Source: Symbiodinium natans | Taxonomy: Eukaryota; Sar; Dinophyceae; Suessiales; Symbiodiniaceae | Direction: 5' to 3' | DNA: 64,000 bases | Assembly (NCBI GenBank): GCA_905221605.1 | Contig: CAJNDS010002723.1 | Coordinates: 1-64,000, forward strand | In this document: positions 44,710-56,719 of the stretch, piece after piece | How the letters are laid out: each line of letters starts with the position of its first letter | Position numbering within the stretch: position 1 is the stretch's first letter | Program-made: the position numbers and the translations under genes | Notes under the pieces: generated by a model | Databases searched by the model: none | What the model was told of the DNA's origin: nothing | Seen by the model: the letters and a program-made list of their open reading frames with translations, nothing else

Positions 44710-47629
44710 ATCCATAGCTAGTCAGCCAGGCTCCAAAACACTCACGCAGAACCAGGTCGCGAGCAGGGAGGGGTTAGAGTGTGCGAGGGATATAGGACTT
44801 GAAGAAAACGGGAATCTAGTGTCTGAGCAAAAAGGTAAACATCGTGGCGCGTGCAGCAATGGAGCTGGACGGGAGTTGCAGCCCCACACCGCTTGAAGTC
44901 TAATGGCCCCCAAGTTTAAGAACCCAAACTTGCCCAAAGCTGCCCAATCTCCAAGTTCCCTTTCTGTTGCACAGGGACCTTCTTCTCAGAAGAGGCGCTG
45001 GGCCTGGGAGGCAATTCAGGTTTCTCTGTCCGGGTGTGGGGTTGGGCTTGAGTTGGGCTTGAGGGGCTTGATATGAAGTTGCAGATTCAGATTCGGCAGT
45101 TTATTGAAATGGACTTCAAGGTGCGTGCTCCGAACTCAGGCGCCTGCTGACAACCCCAAACACTGAGCAACAGCATGAGGCAACTGAGCGGCTCGTTCTT
45201 GTTCTCCACATCGCGGCTGGACATGTTTTTTGGGACCTGTCAGCTGCAAGCACGTCACAGTTCAAGAGGACAATGAGGATCATGTGGGCACGGATTCCCG
45301 GTCCCTCGGATGGGCTTGGAGCAGAGATTAGTGCAGGATTCAGGGGTCTCTTAAGGGCATCTTGAGTCAACCCTTGCCTCACACTTGCGTGCTAAACGGG
45401 CTAAACTGCCTCATCCTGGGTACACAAGACCTTGTCATTCGCATCAGCATAAGGTTCTCTTATCGTGTACGACTCTGCAGTGCCAGTGATATCGCAGCCC
45501 AGCCTTGCGAAGGCACACGGCGGTTAAGCACGGGCGCTCTGAGCCGACAATGCGAGGATCAGAAGAACGGGCTTCTTTTCTGAATAACCGAACATTTCCA
45601 ACAGAAAACAGAAAGCCCCCAGGCCCCCACAACTCTCCAAACCAGTTGAGTAAAAAGCTCAAGAAGCCCTCTGTTCTCCTTTTCTCGCATTCAAAAGGCG
45701 GTTGCGCGTCTTTGCACGGACAATGGACCTTCGGAGGCATGCAAATTCAGCTTTGTTGCAATCGAAGCCCGTGGGCACAGTGGGCAAATACAGAGTGCCG
45801 CAGGCCCCTCGAGCACGCAAACTGAACCTCACTATGACTACAGTTCGTACTATTTCCTATACAACTCTTAATCTCGTTACTATTCCCCTTCAACCGTCAC
45901 CCTTTAAATGGCCCAAGGGTCTCCCAAAGCACTTCGAGGATTCGGGGCCGTTTCCACTCCGACCTCCAAAAGCCTCTAGACTCCCTGCGGTGTGAACTTT
46001 GAATGAAATTTGATCCATTCCTCCGCGCTCACCAGAAGCTGGAGTCCAACCTCAAGCAGCTAATGATCTTTGGTGATGGCCCCAGGTCTGAATTCTGTGC
46101 TCAATTGTTGTACCATCCGCCACCCTTTTGACAGCGGCCCTGGCAAAACGGAGCTTGGCTGCTTCGCGGCTCTGCACGTATTCACGTCGGGCCTTGAAGC
46201 CTTGAAACCATGCGGATTCAGCGGCGACTGCGTCGGAAGCGTAGCCCGGTCATCAATTGCAAAGGGCAGCTGTTTCTCGGGAAAAACATGCTGACGTCAT
46301 GTACAGCAAAGTAAGGGCACAAAGTAAGGCTTTAATATCTTGCACTGTTTCCACCATCATCCCTTCTGGCTGTGGCAGCGGCCACAACAGCCAACTGATT
46401 GCAAAGCACGTGGCTGGCGCTCCTCCACGGGCTACTAACTGTAAAGGGATGGATAGCTCCCATGAAACCTGTAAACCCAAACCCTAAACCTTATATAATA
46501 TACCCTGCACTGCGCACCCTAAGCCGTCTAGCGGTGAAGAATATGTCAGCCAGGAGGGGAGCCGTCAGCGTCCGCGGGCGCCTATCGCAATCGAGGGGAA
46601 GCTTCGGTTTGATGCCTATGGGCCTTCAAGACGCCGCGTCCGCTCCTAGAATCCCCGTGGTGGCCCCATAATTCGCTTCGGCCTCCGGCCGACAGGCGTC
46701 TGGAACAAGCAGACCAGGATCTGCCAAGCGATTTAATGGTCCCCCTCCCCCCCCCCTCCCTCGCCCCGAAGTGCCCAAGGCCAGCTGCATCCCGCGCCGC
46801 GATAAGGCCAGCTTCGGGCCTGCCCATGCACCCCAAACACTTTCCAAGGACCCCCGTATCCCCGCACCCGCCCGTGAAACGTTCAATGACACGTTTCAGC
46901 TACACTTTCAGATGCGCTCACTAAACAAGATCACATCAATGAGCAGCTTCAGCAGTCCCTTGTTTCAGCACTTGATGGAGTGACTGGAGGTCACTGGCTA
47001 CCTTGAGACTGGCCTGGTCGAGCAAGCTGCAGCAAACCGACTGTTCACCAGCTTTGGTGACTGCTTTGCTACTGCAAAGCTGCAGTGTGAGACCTTTGCA
47101 GCACTGTACAAGCCTGCTGCCTGAAATTGTTTCAATTGCTGTCTTGCAAAAACACTGAGTGAGCCTGAGTTGCAACGCAACTGTTTTTTTCTGAGAGAAG
47201 CCACTGGTGTTGTTAGTTACTGCTGTGAGATTAAGACTGATTCAAGTCAAACGACAGTGACGAGTTGAATGCTGAAGCATAGACTTAAGGGACGGTGTGC
47301 CTGCTTAACCCAAAGCGGTCGTCACTGCTTTGGCTCAAGTGCTGAAACAAGGGGGTTGCTGAAGCTGCTCACTAATGTGCTGTCAGGTGATCGTAAAATG
47401 CATCTGAAGCTGTCATTGATTGTGTCATTGAACGTTTCATAGGGGGCCCGATAGAGGGCCCCAGGCACAGGGCCTACACGACCATGGCTGTGCGCCAGAA
47501 CCCGTACGGTTTTGGCGCCCCTGGAACGTCCCTGGGACCCCCCACCCCCCCCACAGCCTTTTGGAACTTTGGAACGTATCCGGCACCCTTCCCCACTAAA
47601 ACGTGTCGAAGCGTGCCTTGAGCTGGCCT

Positions 47630-47664
47630 GGCTGCCGAGGTGGCGCGTGCAAGGGTTTACAATT
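47630..47664 (+). repeat. 35-bp dispersed motif, first copy
   Basis: GGCTGCCGAGGTGGCGCG then TGCAAGGGTTTACAATT matches 55134-55168 at 32 of 35 positions in the same orientation. It might be the end of an otherwise diverged mobile element. Confidence 0.45.
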
Positions 47665-50352
47665 CGATAACTAGTCTATTATAACGATCGCCCGCAGCTT
47701 TCGAATCATGCATGGGGTTGCATCCGGGGCGTTTCCTTGGGGCAACAAAGCCCTGAACCTCGAGACCCATTTGTCTAGCTAACCTGAGAATAGGTCGGCT
47801 TGCAGGCGTGCAGGACTCGAAAGAATTCATTTTAGGATCGGTGGGCATGGCTGCGGCCTCGCTGGAGACTCCTTGCACGATGGGTACGCGCCACGTCTTC
47901 CTTGAAGGGTCATCCCCGGCTTCGCTGCGGCTTCGCTGCGGCTTCGCTCGTTGCACCAAGCTACTCCGAAGTTGACCCAATTGTTGACCGCGAGCCACAA
48001 ACATCCCCTTATTCTTTGAGATCTCTGAGCCACCTTGGAAACATATGCCTTTAGCAGTATCGGATGCTGAATAAACGTAGTGAGCACATATATGAGCACG
48101 TTTGCAATTGCGCCGTCTAGACATTTGTTGCAAGTGCGAATCAGCCGAAACAATCAAGACAAAGAACGCGTGTGTCACATGGTATGGCAGTTTCCGAGCT
48201 AAGGTCCACGCTTGAAAGATCTGAACAAAGTCTCCGCGCATCATGCGCCTGGGAGCATCTGAGAGCCGCTGGAGTAACACTGTCTTGCAACTTGTAGCTC
48301 CTGATGTCTGCACTCTCTATGCGGTTAGAATCTCAGAGCTGACGAATGCTGACGACATCAAGACACCCGAAGTGGCCGAGGTGCTCCGTGACACGGCCGC
48401 GTCCACGCCCCACCTTAATGGGAGGGGCAGGAAACGCCTGCCACCTCTTGGACGGCGACGTGCTGCGGCCGCGCATCTGCAGGCACCATGCGGGGTGGTC
48501 ATGGGAGGGGACCCCTGAGACTTCGGAGCTGAGTTGAAGTGCTTGTTCAGCGGAGGTCATGCTCAAAAGCGGCCATCAAACTACCAACGGATCATTGAAT
48601 TTGCTTAAAACCCCAACCCTGGACCCGCCGGCATGCCGTCACAACACGGCTCCTTGGCTTCATAATTTACCATTCAATGAATGCTTTAACAGCCCTCACA
48701 TTAAAAGCCCGGATGCGTCATGTATGCTGTTCCTCTGCCAATGAACTCTGGGGAACTCCGAGGAAGAAAATCAAATCGTTCGACCATTGCCGTGGCTGCG
48801 TGCATTCGTCCACAACCCACACTAAACAAACCACTCCCCGTCACATGCAGTGCAGTGGACCTCATCAGCGCGCCACTCCTGGCGGTGAATCGCTACCCTT
48901 ACGACCCGAGAGCACACTAGTCCAGTGCTCGGTATTGTGCGCAGGGTCAGGTCGCATAATTTGGAGACTGCCAGCTTACCGTATATGAGATCAGCACTTG
49001 TGGCAAGAGCCTGCTCGTGGCAAACGTGCTTGAGATGATTGCAATGATAACTATCTACTCTCCTGGACATCCCAAGGATGCTTCTCACAACCTTCTATAC
49101 CAGCGTCATGACCCTGACCTGACCGTCTCGGTTGACATAATTTGCCTTCCTACATGTTGACATGCGCACCGTCCTTCAACAAGTGCCAATTCAATTCCCA
49201 TGGCCGATGCGGCCGATGCGGCATTGCATGCCGCCATATGCCGCCATTTTGTAGATTTAAGGTCCCCTAAAGTAGTACCTCTTTAGCACAGTATGCTCTA
49301 GCCAAGCGCGCCCATGCTATTCAGAACGGCTCGCTCCTTCACTGTGACTGCCGGAAGCTCCTCCGTTGCTCTTCAGGGTTGTGGGGGTTGTGGCGCAATG
49401 CACGTGTTGCAGTTTGGAGATGGGGTTTAGCCTATAAATAGGGACTTGCGCGTACCACGGCTCATTGCTTGGCGGAGACTCTGTGGCGCGAGTGAAGTCA
49501 ACTGTTGAAAGATCTGCGGCATAGGCTGCAAAGACGTCTCGCCGAAACCACACCTACTCAGTCAAAACAGCAAAGTGCATTGTGGTTGCGCTGACCTACG
49601 GCATTGCAGCAGAAACCTCTCGCCATGTCAGTCCTGATGAAACGGCCACCACTGCCACCACCGCTGCGCAGCCTCACACCACAATCGGATTGTAAATCAC
49701 ATGGTGCCAGGGGGGGGGGTGAGGCGGTTGTCACCAGCATATTGGGATGGACATTGGCCCAGGTCCCAAACAAGCCACGAACTGGCTTCATGATGTAGCC
49801 ATCAAGGCTCTGTGGATTTGCATTGAGCTAAAGCGCAGACTCCTGAAAGGATGATCGCCGTGTAGCTGTGAGCGTTAAAACCTCCTTTTATTGACATAAA
49901 CATAAACCAGGGCGATCAATATGGTGGCAAAGAGGACTCTGAGTGCAGTCGTAAACTTCAGGGCTTGGTGTTGAGTTATTGAGGAACCCACAAACCTAGA
50001 CCCAAAAGCAGACCTTGGCCCTTGGCTGACACCCCCCCCCCCCCTCCCCCGACCCAAATTTCTTCGTTGCTGTCGGGTTGCTGGCACAGGCTTTGCATGG
50101 TCCTTTGCCTGAACAGGACTCTTGAGCTCACTTCGCCCTAAACTTTCTACAACCTTTAGGGGCTTGGTTGGGACGTGTAGGCTTTTAGGGGTAAAAGGAC
50201 TCTGGGGCTTCGGGTTTACTGTAGGCCCTAAACCTTAAACCTTTTCCGCCGCTAAAACACAGCTGTATGCAGGCTCTTTTGCGGCGCATTGGATGGTGGT
50301 CATTGCCCATCGTGAGAATGATTGGACGCGCGCGAAACCCGATCCTAAACCA

Positions 50353-50381
50353 CCCTAAACCCTAAACCCACACACACACAC
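50353..50381. repeat. Interstitial telomere-like stretch with CA repeat
   Basis: CCCTAAACCCTAAACCC is followed by a short CA repeat. The unit matches the plant-type TTTAGGG telomere repeat also known from dinoflagellates. Similar short stretches are at 46481-46490, 53371-53386, 56023-56039 and 57594-57611. Confidence 0.6.
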
Positions 50382-53300
50382 TTTTGACAACACCTGGAGC
50401 GCTCATCGGAGGATTTTGCTAACTGCCCCTTCGTGGGCCCCTCTTATACAGGATTCCTTTTGAGATTGCCAAGTATCAGAGTTTCCCTGAACCCAACAGC
50501 AAGCGGTAACACACGGTAACACACCCCTACAAACAGCACCAGGGCAGTGCTCCCCAGATCTACCAGATCTCATTGCACCTCCAAAGCCGCCCGGGCTGCC
50601 TGGCCAAAAGGGGGCTTTCACCGCAAGGGTTCGTTTGGGAGGGTCCGGTGTTGACAGGGTAGTTTAGGGTAGAAAGAAGAAGCCTCAGGTGAATGACGAT
50701 GAAAAAACTCGAAAGCTGATTGATTCTACGACTGACATATGCAGCGTATACCTTCAAAGCATGGAACCCTCACCATCATAAAGCCCCACGTCCACAATGG
50801 CAACATTCGTGACCCTAACCCAAAATCTGTTCAGGCCTGAGAACCAACTTTCTCGCGAGGTGCTACCATGATTTGCCTCATCTGCAGCTTGGCGGAAACT
50901 GATGCCCCGTACTACCGCCGCCTGCGTTCAGGCATAGGCACGGACTGAAGCTTTGCGGATCACGCATGCAGCCGCATGCAGTGTCCAGAGTTGTCGTCAA
51001 GGCTTTTGGAGATGTGTCAGAGGTTTTTGAAATTTTGCTTTGTTTGGGGGGGAAGGCAAGATGGCTTGTGCTTCCAGGAACCCGAGGTTTTGGCAGTTCA
51101 CATTGTTCAAATCTTCGGCCGTAGCCCGAACTCATAGCCCCGATTAGTAACACCGCAAGCGTTGGGCAAGCGGTGCAAGGCAAAAGCGCCTCAAACGCGC
51201 GGCTGGCGGCAGCCTCCAGCGCGCAAGTGATGCCACCGTGTCTTCTTACATGCCGGGGGGCGCATAAGGCACAGGAGCTTCGGAGGATTGCAGACGCACG
51301 TCATGCCCCCGAACTCTTAAGCGTGGCAGGAGCTTCAGCCCAAATCCTTGACGTTCCACTCGCTGCGCCCTATTTCTTTGAACACCCCCCCAAGCCCGAA
51401 ACCCCCAAGTTTTGACAGAAGCAAAAAAGACCCCAAGAAGTGATACAAGAACAAAGGCATATATGCAGACAGGAAGCCAGAAAGCCTGCCATGCCCTCCT
51501 TCCATTACGGGAAGGGTGGGTTGCTCTTGAAAATACAGCCATCCTAGCGGGTCCTAGCGGTCTGAGCCACCCCAAATGAGAAGGAACAAGATATCTTGAC
51601 ATGATCTTTTGGGCTGTGAAGGGGGTGCAGCTCCTTAGGACCGGGACTGAAAGCTCGGGCTGAGCCTTGGAAGAGACATCGGTTCAAGATGGCGCCTGGA
51701 GTTCCTAAGCCCCAGGCTTCCTCGGTCTTTTTATGGGTTTCGGGTACTTGGCTTGGGTGAGAAATGCGTCTTCATCATATTGTCAATGACCCCACCTGGC
51801 AGGCCAGCAAAGTAGAGAACCACCATGCCGGCAAGGGTTTAGGCCCAAGAGTGCAGGGAGCGGTACTCCACAACGCGCGTAGAGCAAAGGCATGGCTTGC
51901 CCTGAGAAAAACATACCGAAGTAGCAAGAAGCCATGGAACCCCACATCCGCAACGCATCCGTTATGAGTATGTCTGAGTCTGCAAAGAGCAACGCGGTCC
52001 TCGACGAGGGTCGACAAAGCCTGCTTGGTGGCAACATGTGGTGACAGGTGGTGACCCCCAATCCGTCGCCCAACCCCCGAAACATGAACTAGGGAACCCC
52101 TGATCGCGGTAGCACCCGACTTTCCGCTTGCAATCTGTGCAACATCCTGTGGAACCTTTTCGATGTGACATGTGCTGGATCACTCCAGGGGCATCGCGCA
52201 CATGGTTGGATTGGGTTGGCTTGCTTGATATCCTCTTCCGGAACCATGGAGACATCGTCCGAGGTGGAGTTTCATTTGGATGCAGCAAGCTCTTGTCGTG
52301 GGCATACTTCAGTTCGGATGAGACCGATGTATGTTGACGCAGCAATCACACCTATTGCATATTTTCCCGCTGGACGTCGAGTGGTTGATCAAACTGATTT
52401 GGGTGTTTTGCCGACTGGGCAACATTTGTGATCCTCCCCACAGGATCAACAACACACGTTTGACTTCTAACTTCTGAGGGCTTGGAGCGAGGACCCCGGA
52501 CCCACGACTTATACACTTCACTTCACTTCACAGGCCTCTTGCGTAGTCAAGTCCGACGAGTCCAGCTATCTACGCGCACAAGCACACTTACCACGGACTT
52601 CCTTGGGGCAAGGGGGCGGGGGTCCTGGGGAAGTACTAGCAGCAGTCTTCAAGGCTTTGCTAAGAGCAATCCCCTGATGCAGCCGCTCATTCCACATTTC
52701 CTCATCTTTGTCTGGTATACTATCGGGCGGAGTAATTCAACCTAAAGCCTATAACCTAGTGCGAACACATGAACCACAAACCCGTGAGAGCCCTGTTGGA
52801 ACAAGTCCTGCCCGAGCCTTTTCATCGCCATCGAAATGGTGGCGGAACGCCTGCGCCAATCAGCAGCAGCATTTCATCGCACTACGTTGTGGTCGCCATG
52901 GCTGTTGGGGGTGGCGGTTGCGGTGTGGGTGGTGGAGTCATAGCGAAAGAGGTAGTCGTAACGGCAAGTATTAGCGGAAGAGGTGGAGGCCGCGGTAGCG
53001 GGGTCATCTTCCCCTCTGCAAAGTACAATACAGAGTTTGACTGAAATCTTGTTGATGGCTTCTAGGAAATCGGGAAAGATCATCTTGCATGGGGTCCACC
53101 AGGGCCACGTGGCACATCTCGCCGAGCGAGTCTGCAAGCGCTTCTTCAAGGCCCCATCCCAAAAACGAAATGCTTGCAGAAAAATTCTCGCCTGAACGGC
53201 GACACCTCCATCGATGTAGATACCCACATCCTGTACAGTACCAGAATGCAGCTGCATGGCTTATGGGTCGAGGGATTCAGGGTTTCGGATGTCCCAGCGC

Positions 53301-54106
53301 CAGCAGTTCGTACTGCCCTGTCTTGTCACGCTAGAGCCTCGCGTCGAAGCTGCTACTGGCGGGCTCTCGGGGGTTAGGGTTTAGGGGTTTACGTCAGTCT
53401 TTGTGCACATGCTTTCAACGCTGACGTCAACAAACTACGGGCGTCTCATACAGGGCAGTGCAAGTGCAGCTGTCGGAATCGTCGCTCTTAGAGTGCCCGC
53501 CACGAGAGGCAGCACGAAGGTCGCCCCAGTCTTGCATTGGGCAAGAGAACGGTGATGCGGACCCTGTCTGAAATGTGTCATTGCCAACAGTGCTGCTGGA
53601 CCCTGCAAGGTACAATACGGGACTTTTCTATGTTGCACTTCGCTCTCCGCTGCATTTTTCCATACTGTTGTGTACCTGTACTCCGCTGCACTTAAATACT
53701 ATGTTTGCCCGAATCTGACTGTCCTCCTTGCCACCCTTGCCGCAGGTGAACAGAAAGTCCACCTGCACCGGGCGCATGATGACGAAACCGATGCAGTACA
53801 AGTTTAGGCTGCAATGCGCGTGCGGAGGGAATAGGGCACACCATGAGCTAGTTGCGGGTGTGTTTTGGGGTGCTCCACCACTCTGTTGCAAGTTTTTTTT
53901 CCGATTTATTGCCCAGGACCTGAAAGCGGACGGTTTGCCGGGACGGGCAGCACCCCCCGTAAGAAGGACACTTAAAGGCTATGCTGCACGTGCGTGCCTT
54001 GTAAACACAATTCCTTTACAAAGGAAACGCCCGCAGAATAGACGCAACGCACCCGCAGAATAGACGCAATGCACCCTTAGCATCAGCACACTGTGTCCTG
54101 GGGGGG

Positions 54107-54600
54107 GCGGAGGGCGCGGAGGGCGCGGACAGGGGTAGGGGTAGGGGGTTGGGAGGGCAGCCCCTGCAAACAGGCAGGGGAAGGTAGTGCGAGAGCGGTG
54201 AGGGTGGGCATGCGCGGGAGCCCCTTAAAACACTTTGTAGGAGGTGAGAAGGGGTGGGGGGTGGTGGGTGAGGGGTGGGTAGGGCAGCTCCAAACAGGCA
54301 AGGGAGAACGGGTAGGGGGGGTGGAGGTGAGGGTGGTGAGAGTGTGTGAGAGGTGAAAGCGGTGGGGGCGGTGGCGGCGCTCTGAAATACTTTGTCGCAG
54401 GGAGAAGGGTGGGGGGTGGGGTACGGGAGGGCAGTCCCTCCAAACAGGCAGGGGAGAAGGGGGTAGAGGGTAGAGCGTGAGGGCGGTGGGTGCGGGCTTG
54501 CGCTGGAGCCGCCCCTCAACACACTTCGTGAAGAGAAGTTGCGGAGGCGCTTAGGGGCACGGAGGGCGCGCAGGGGCGCTTAGGGCGCGGAGGGGCGTCC
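54107..54600. repeat. G-rich minisatellite of about 130-150-bp units
   Basis: Three imperfect units each contain AAACAGGCA(G/A)GGGA, a GAGnGnGGTGnGGGTG stretch and A(C/T)ACTTTGTnG. The array is bounded by GGGCGCGGAGG repeats on both sides. ORFs on the minus strand are Pro/Ser-rich translations of it. Confidence 0.6.
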
Positions 54601-56033
54601 GCGTGTCCCCTATCCCCTGCCATCAACCGAATGTCACGCTCCCCATCCGCGCTCCCCCCGCCGAACCCGTCCAACTCCATGCATGGTCCACGCCTCCCCA
54701 CGCCACGCCCCTCTCCCAGCAATGTTCCGAACCCCCTCCCTTGACCGTGTCGTCTCTGCGGCCTCCCGTCAAAATTCATTCCGTCCGACCCTCCTCCGTT
54801 GACCATCTCCTCTTCGTGGCCTCTTTCGGCAAAAAGCGATCCGATAGAACGCCCAAACGAGAACCCAATTTCAGAATTGGTTTTCGGGAAGAATCCAAGA
54901 ACCCGCCCCCCCCCCGCCCCCGTCCTTCCCCCACACACACACCAACAGCTACAAGCCGGGGCGGTGTTGTGGGCTAGAGTCACTGCAAGCCCTTTATCTG
55001 GCCCTTGCGCTGACCACTTCCCCCCCGTCGGCCAGCTCTCCAGAGCGGCATTGGGCCAGGCCGAGGCGGGTCGCCCCACCCCCACCACCCCCCCAAACCC
55101 TCTTTCCTCCTCTCCTGTCCCTGGGGCCGGCCCGGCTGCCGAGGCGGCGCGGGCAAGCGTTTACAATTAGGAGAACGTTAAGAACCGCGAAGATATGCAG
55201 TACTGGATGACATGATTCTGATAAAGGGTGTTTCGAGGGTAGAGTGCTTTTTGAAGGCCTGTAGAGAGTCTTTAGAGGGTTTTTACAGGGCTTGTATAGA
55301 GTTTTTTGTGCAAGAGGGATTTAGAGGGCTTGCAGAGGGTTTTTCAGAGGAGGTTATAAGCAAGCGGACCCTCCTCTCAACTAAGAAAGTTCTCCGACCC
55401 TGGCCAGGTTTGTGTATTTCTTAATCTCCAACCTGCTTAAGACATATTCCTGACTCTCTGTTTGCCGGGCGTAGTTTTCTCTACCTAAAGTTTGACGCCA
55501 ATTCCAAGCCCGCTTGACAACAGCCTCAGTCCATCACCAGGCCCCTTATTTTCCGCAACGAGGCCCCGAAATGCTGTAAGGCTGTCAAAGATTGCAAGAC
55601 TACTGTATGACTATTTCATGTAGCTTTATGTCAGAGGGATCTATTTGGGGCTTTCCGAAAACAGGGCCAAACCTTCCAAACAATAGGATTGCCTGCCCGC
55701 TCCCCAAAAATGGTCGAAAACCCCCCATTTGGGCCGAAACCCAAAACCTTAAGAACCCTAAAACCTAATTCCCCAGCCTCGGCGTGAGATTCTTAAGATT
55801 TTTAAGCTCAGCCATTCTCCTCGCCCGGTCTCCCCGAAGTGCCCAACCCCAGAGACAGCTGGAGTGGCCATTCATGGAGGAATGGACGCTGGCGAATTCT
55901 TTATCTGTAGGTGTAGGGCTTAGGCGTATTGGAAGTAACATATCTGTTGGCAAGGCTCCTAAAAATCCCATAAAGGGAGGGGATCATAACAACCCAGAAA
56001 ACTTTGAGCTTTCATTGAGGAAAACCCTAAACC
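54601..56033. other. Gene-less stretch with a C-rich block and a degenerate GAGGGTTTTT repeat
   Basis: A C-rich block lies at about 54900-55110, the second copy of the 35-bp motif at 55134-55168, and a degenerate tandem of TAGAGGGnTTT units at about 55235-55350. The open frame at 54603-54977 is Pro/Ser/Arg-rich with no recognisable domain. Confidence 0.45.
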
Positions 56034-56719
56034 CTAAACTTCCCAAGGGTTCACTCATGCGCCCGGTGTCAGATCAAAAACCCACCTGGCGGTTGTGAGA
56101 GCCCGCCTTCGCCTGCCAGTCGTAAAGCCCACGCAGTCCAGGTCGTTTAGACCTATAAATGTGTATGGAAAGTGCATAGGGGATCCCAAAAAGTGATGAC
56201 CAACAGTTTCTGACAGAAACTCTTTGTCTTTGTTGAGCCGTGGTGGTGGGGGCCGTGGGGCCGGGGAGGGGGTTGCCCAAAGCTCTTCCCCGTGCCGTTG
56301 TGTTCCTCTTTTTGTCTTCCTGGCTTGAAGTTGAAGTGCTACAGCTGCAACTTCCCAGCATCAGCTCAAGCGTGGCGTTTGATTTCGACTTCACCGAACC
56401 GGCCTTCAAGGGGTGTGCCACGGTGGTCTCCATGACCTCGAAGTGGCAAGATAAGTCTAAGTGGATCCCAAACCCTGAATGTTAAATCCCCCTAGCAAGC
56501 ATACGAAAACAAATCCAACAAAACTTCTGGAGCCTCGGAGACAAGACAGTGTTCTGGTTGACAACGCACCGTCAACCAAGCAATGGTCACCTTGATAAGC
56601 CCTCAACACCTGAATCCCTGAGGCGGCCGCGGCCATTGAGGAAAACTTGCTAACTGCTAAATGGGAGGATGCGCGAACAGAGGTGCTTGAGCAGACTGAA
56701 CATATAGAGCCATCATGGA
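56034..56719. repeat. Dispersed repeat D, second copy
   Basis: Second copy of the repeat at 41164-41826, preceded directly by CCCTAAACCCTAAAC. The ORF matching the possible exon is longer here (56240-56485) because the extra stretch near 56430 changes the frame end. Confidence 0.8.

Larger units (their letters stand above)
44710..54106. other. Unique gene-poor DNA
   Basis: I see no conserved gene in 9.4 kb. Short telomere-like stretches lie at 46476-46490, 50353-50369 (followed by a CA repeat to about 50381) and 53371-53386 (opposite strand). A tripled GGCTTCGCTGC lies at about 47920-47950. Minus-strand ORFs near 52874-53257 and 53628-53891 look slightly more protein-like than the rest but carry no domain I know and could be exon pieces at best. 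GC- and C-runs at about 46740 and 50030 are short. Confidence 0.45.

Noticed and set aside
54016-54522. 168-codon minus-strand Pro/Ser-rich ORF
   Set aside because: It is the translation of a G-rich minisatellite and shows the repeat period, not protein structure.
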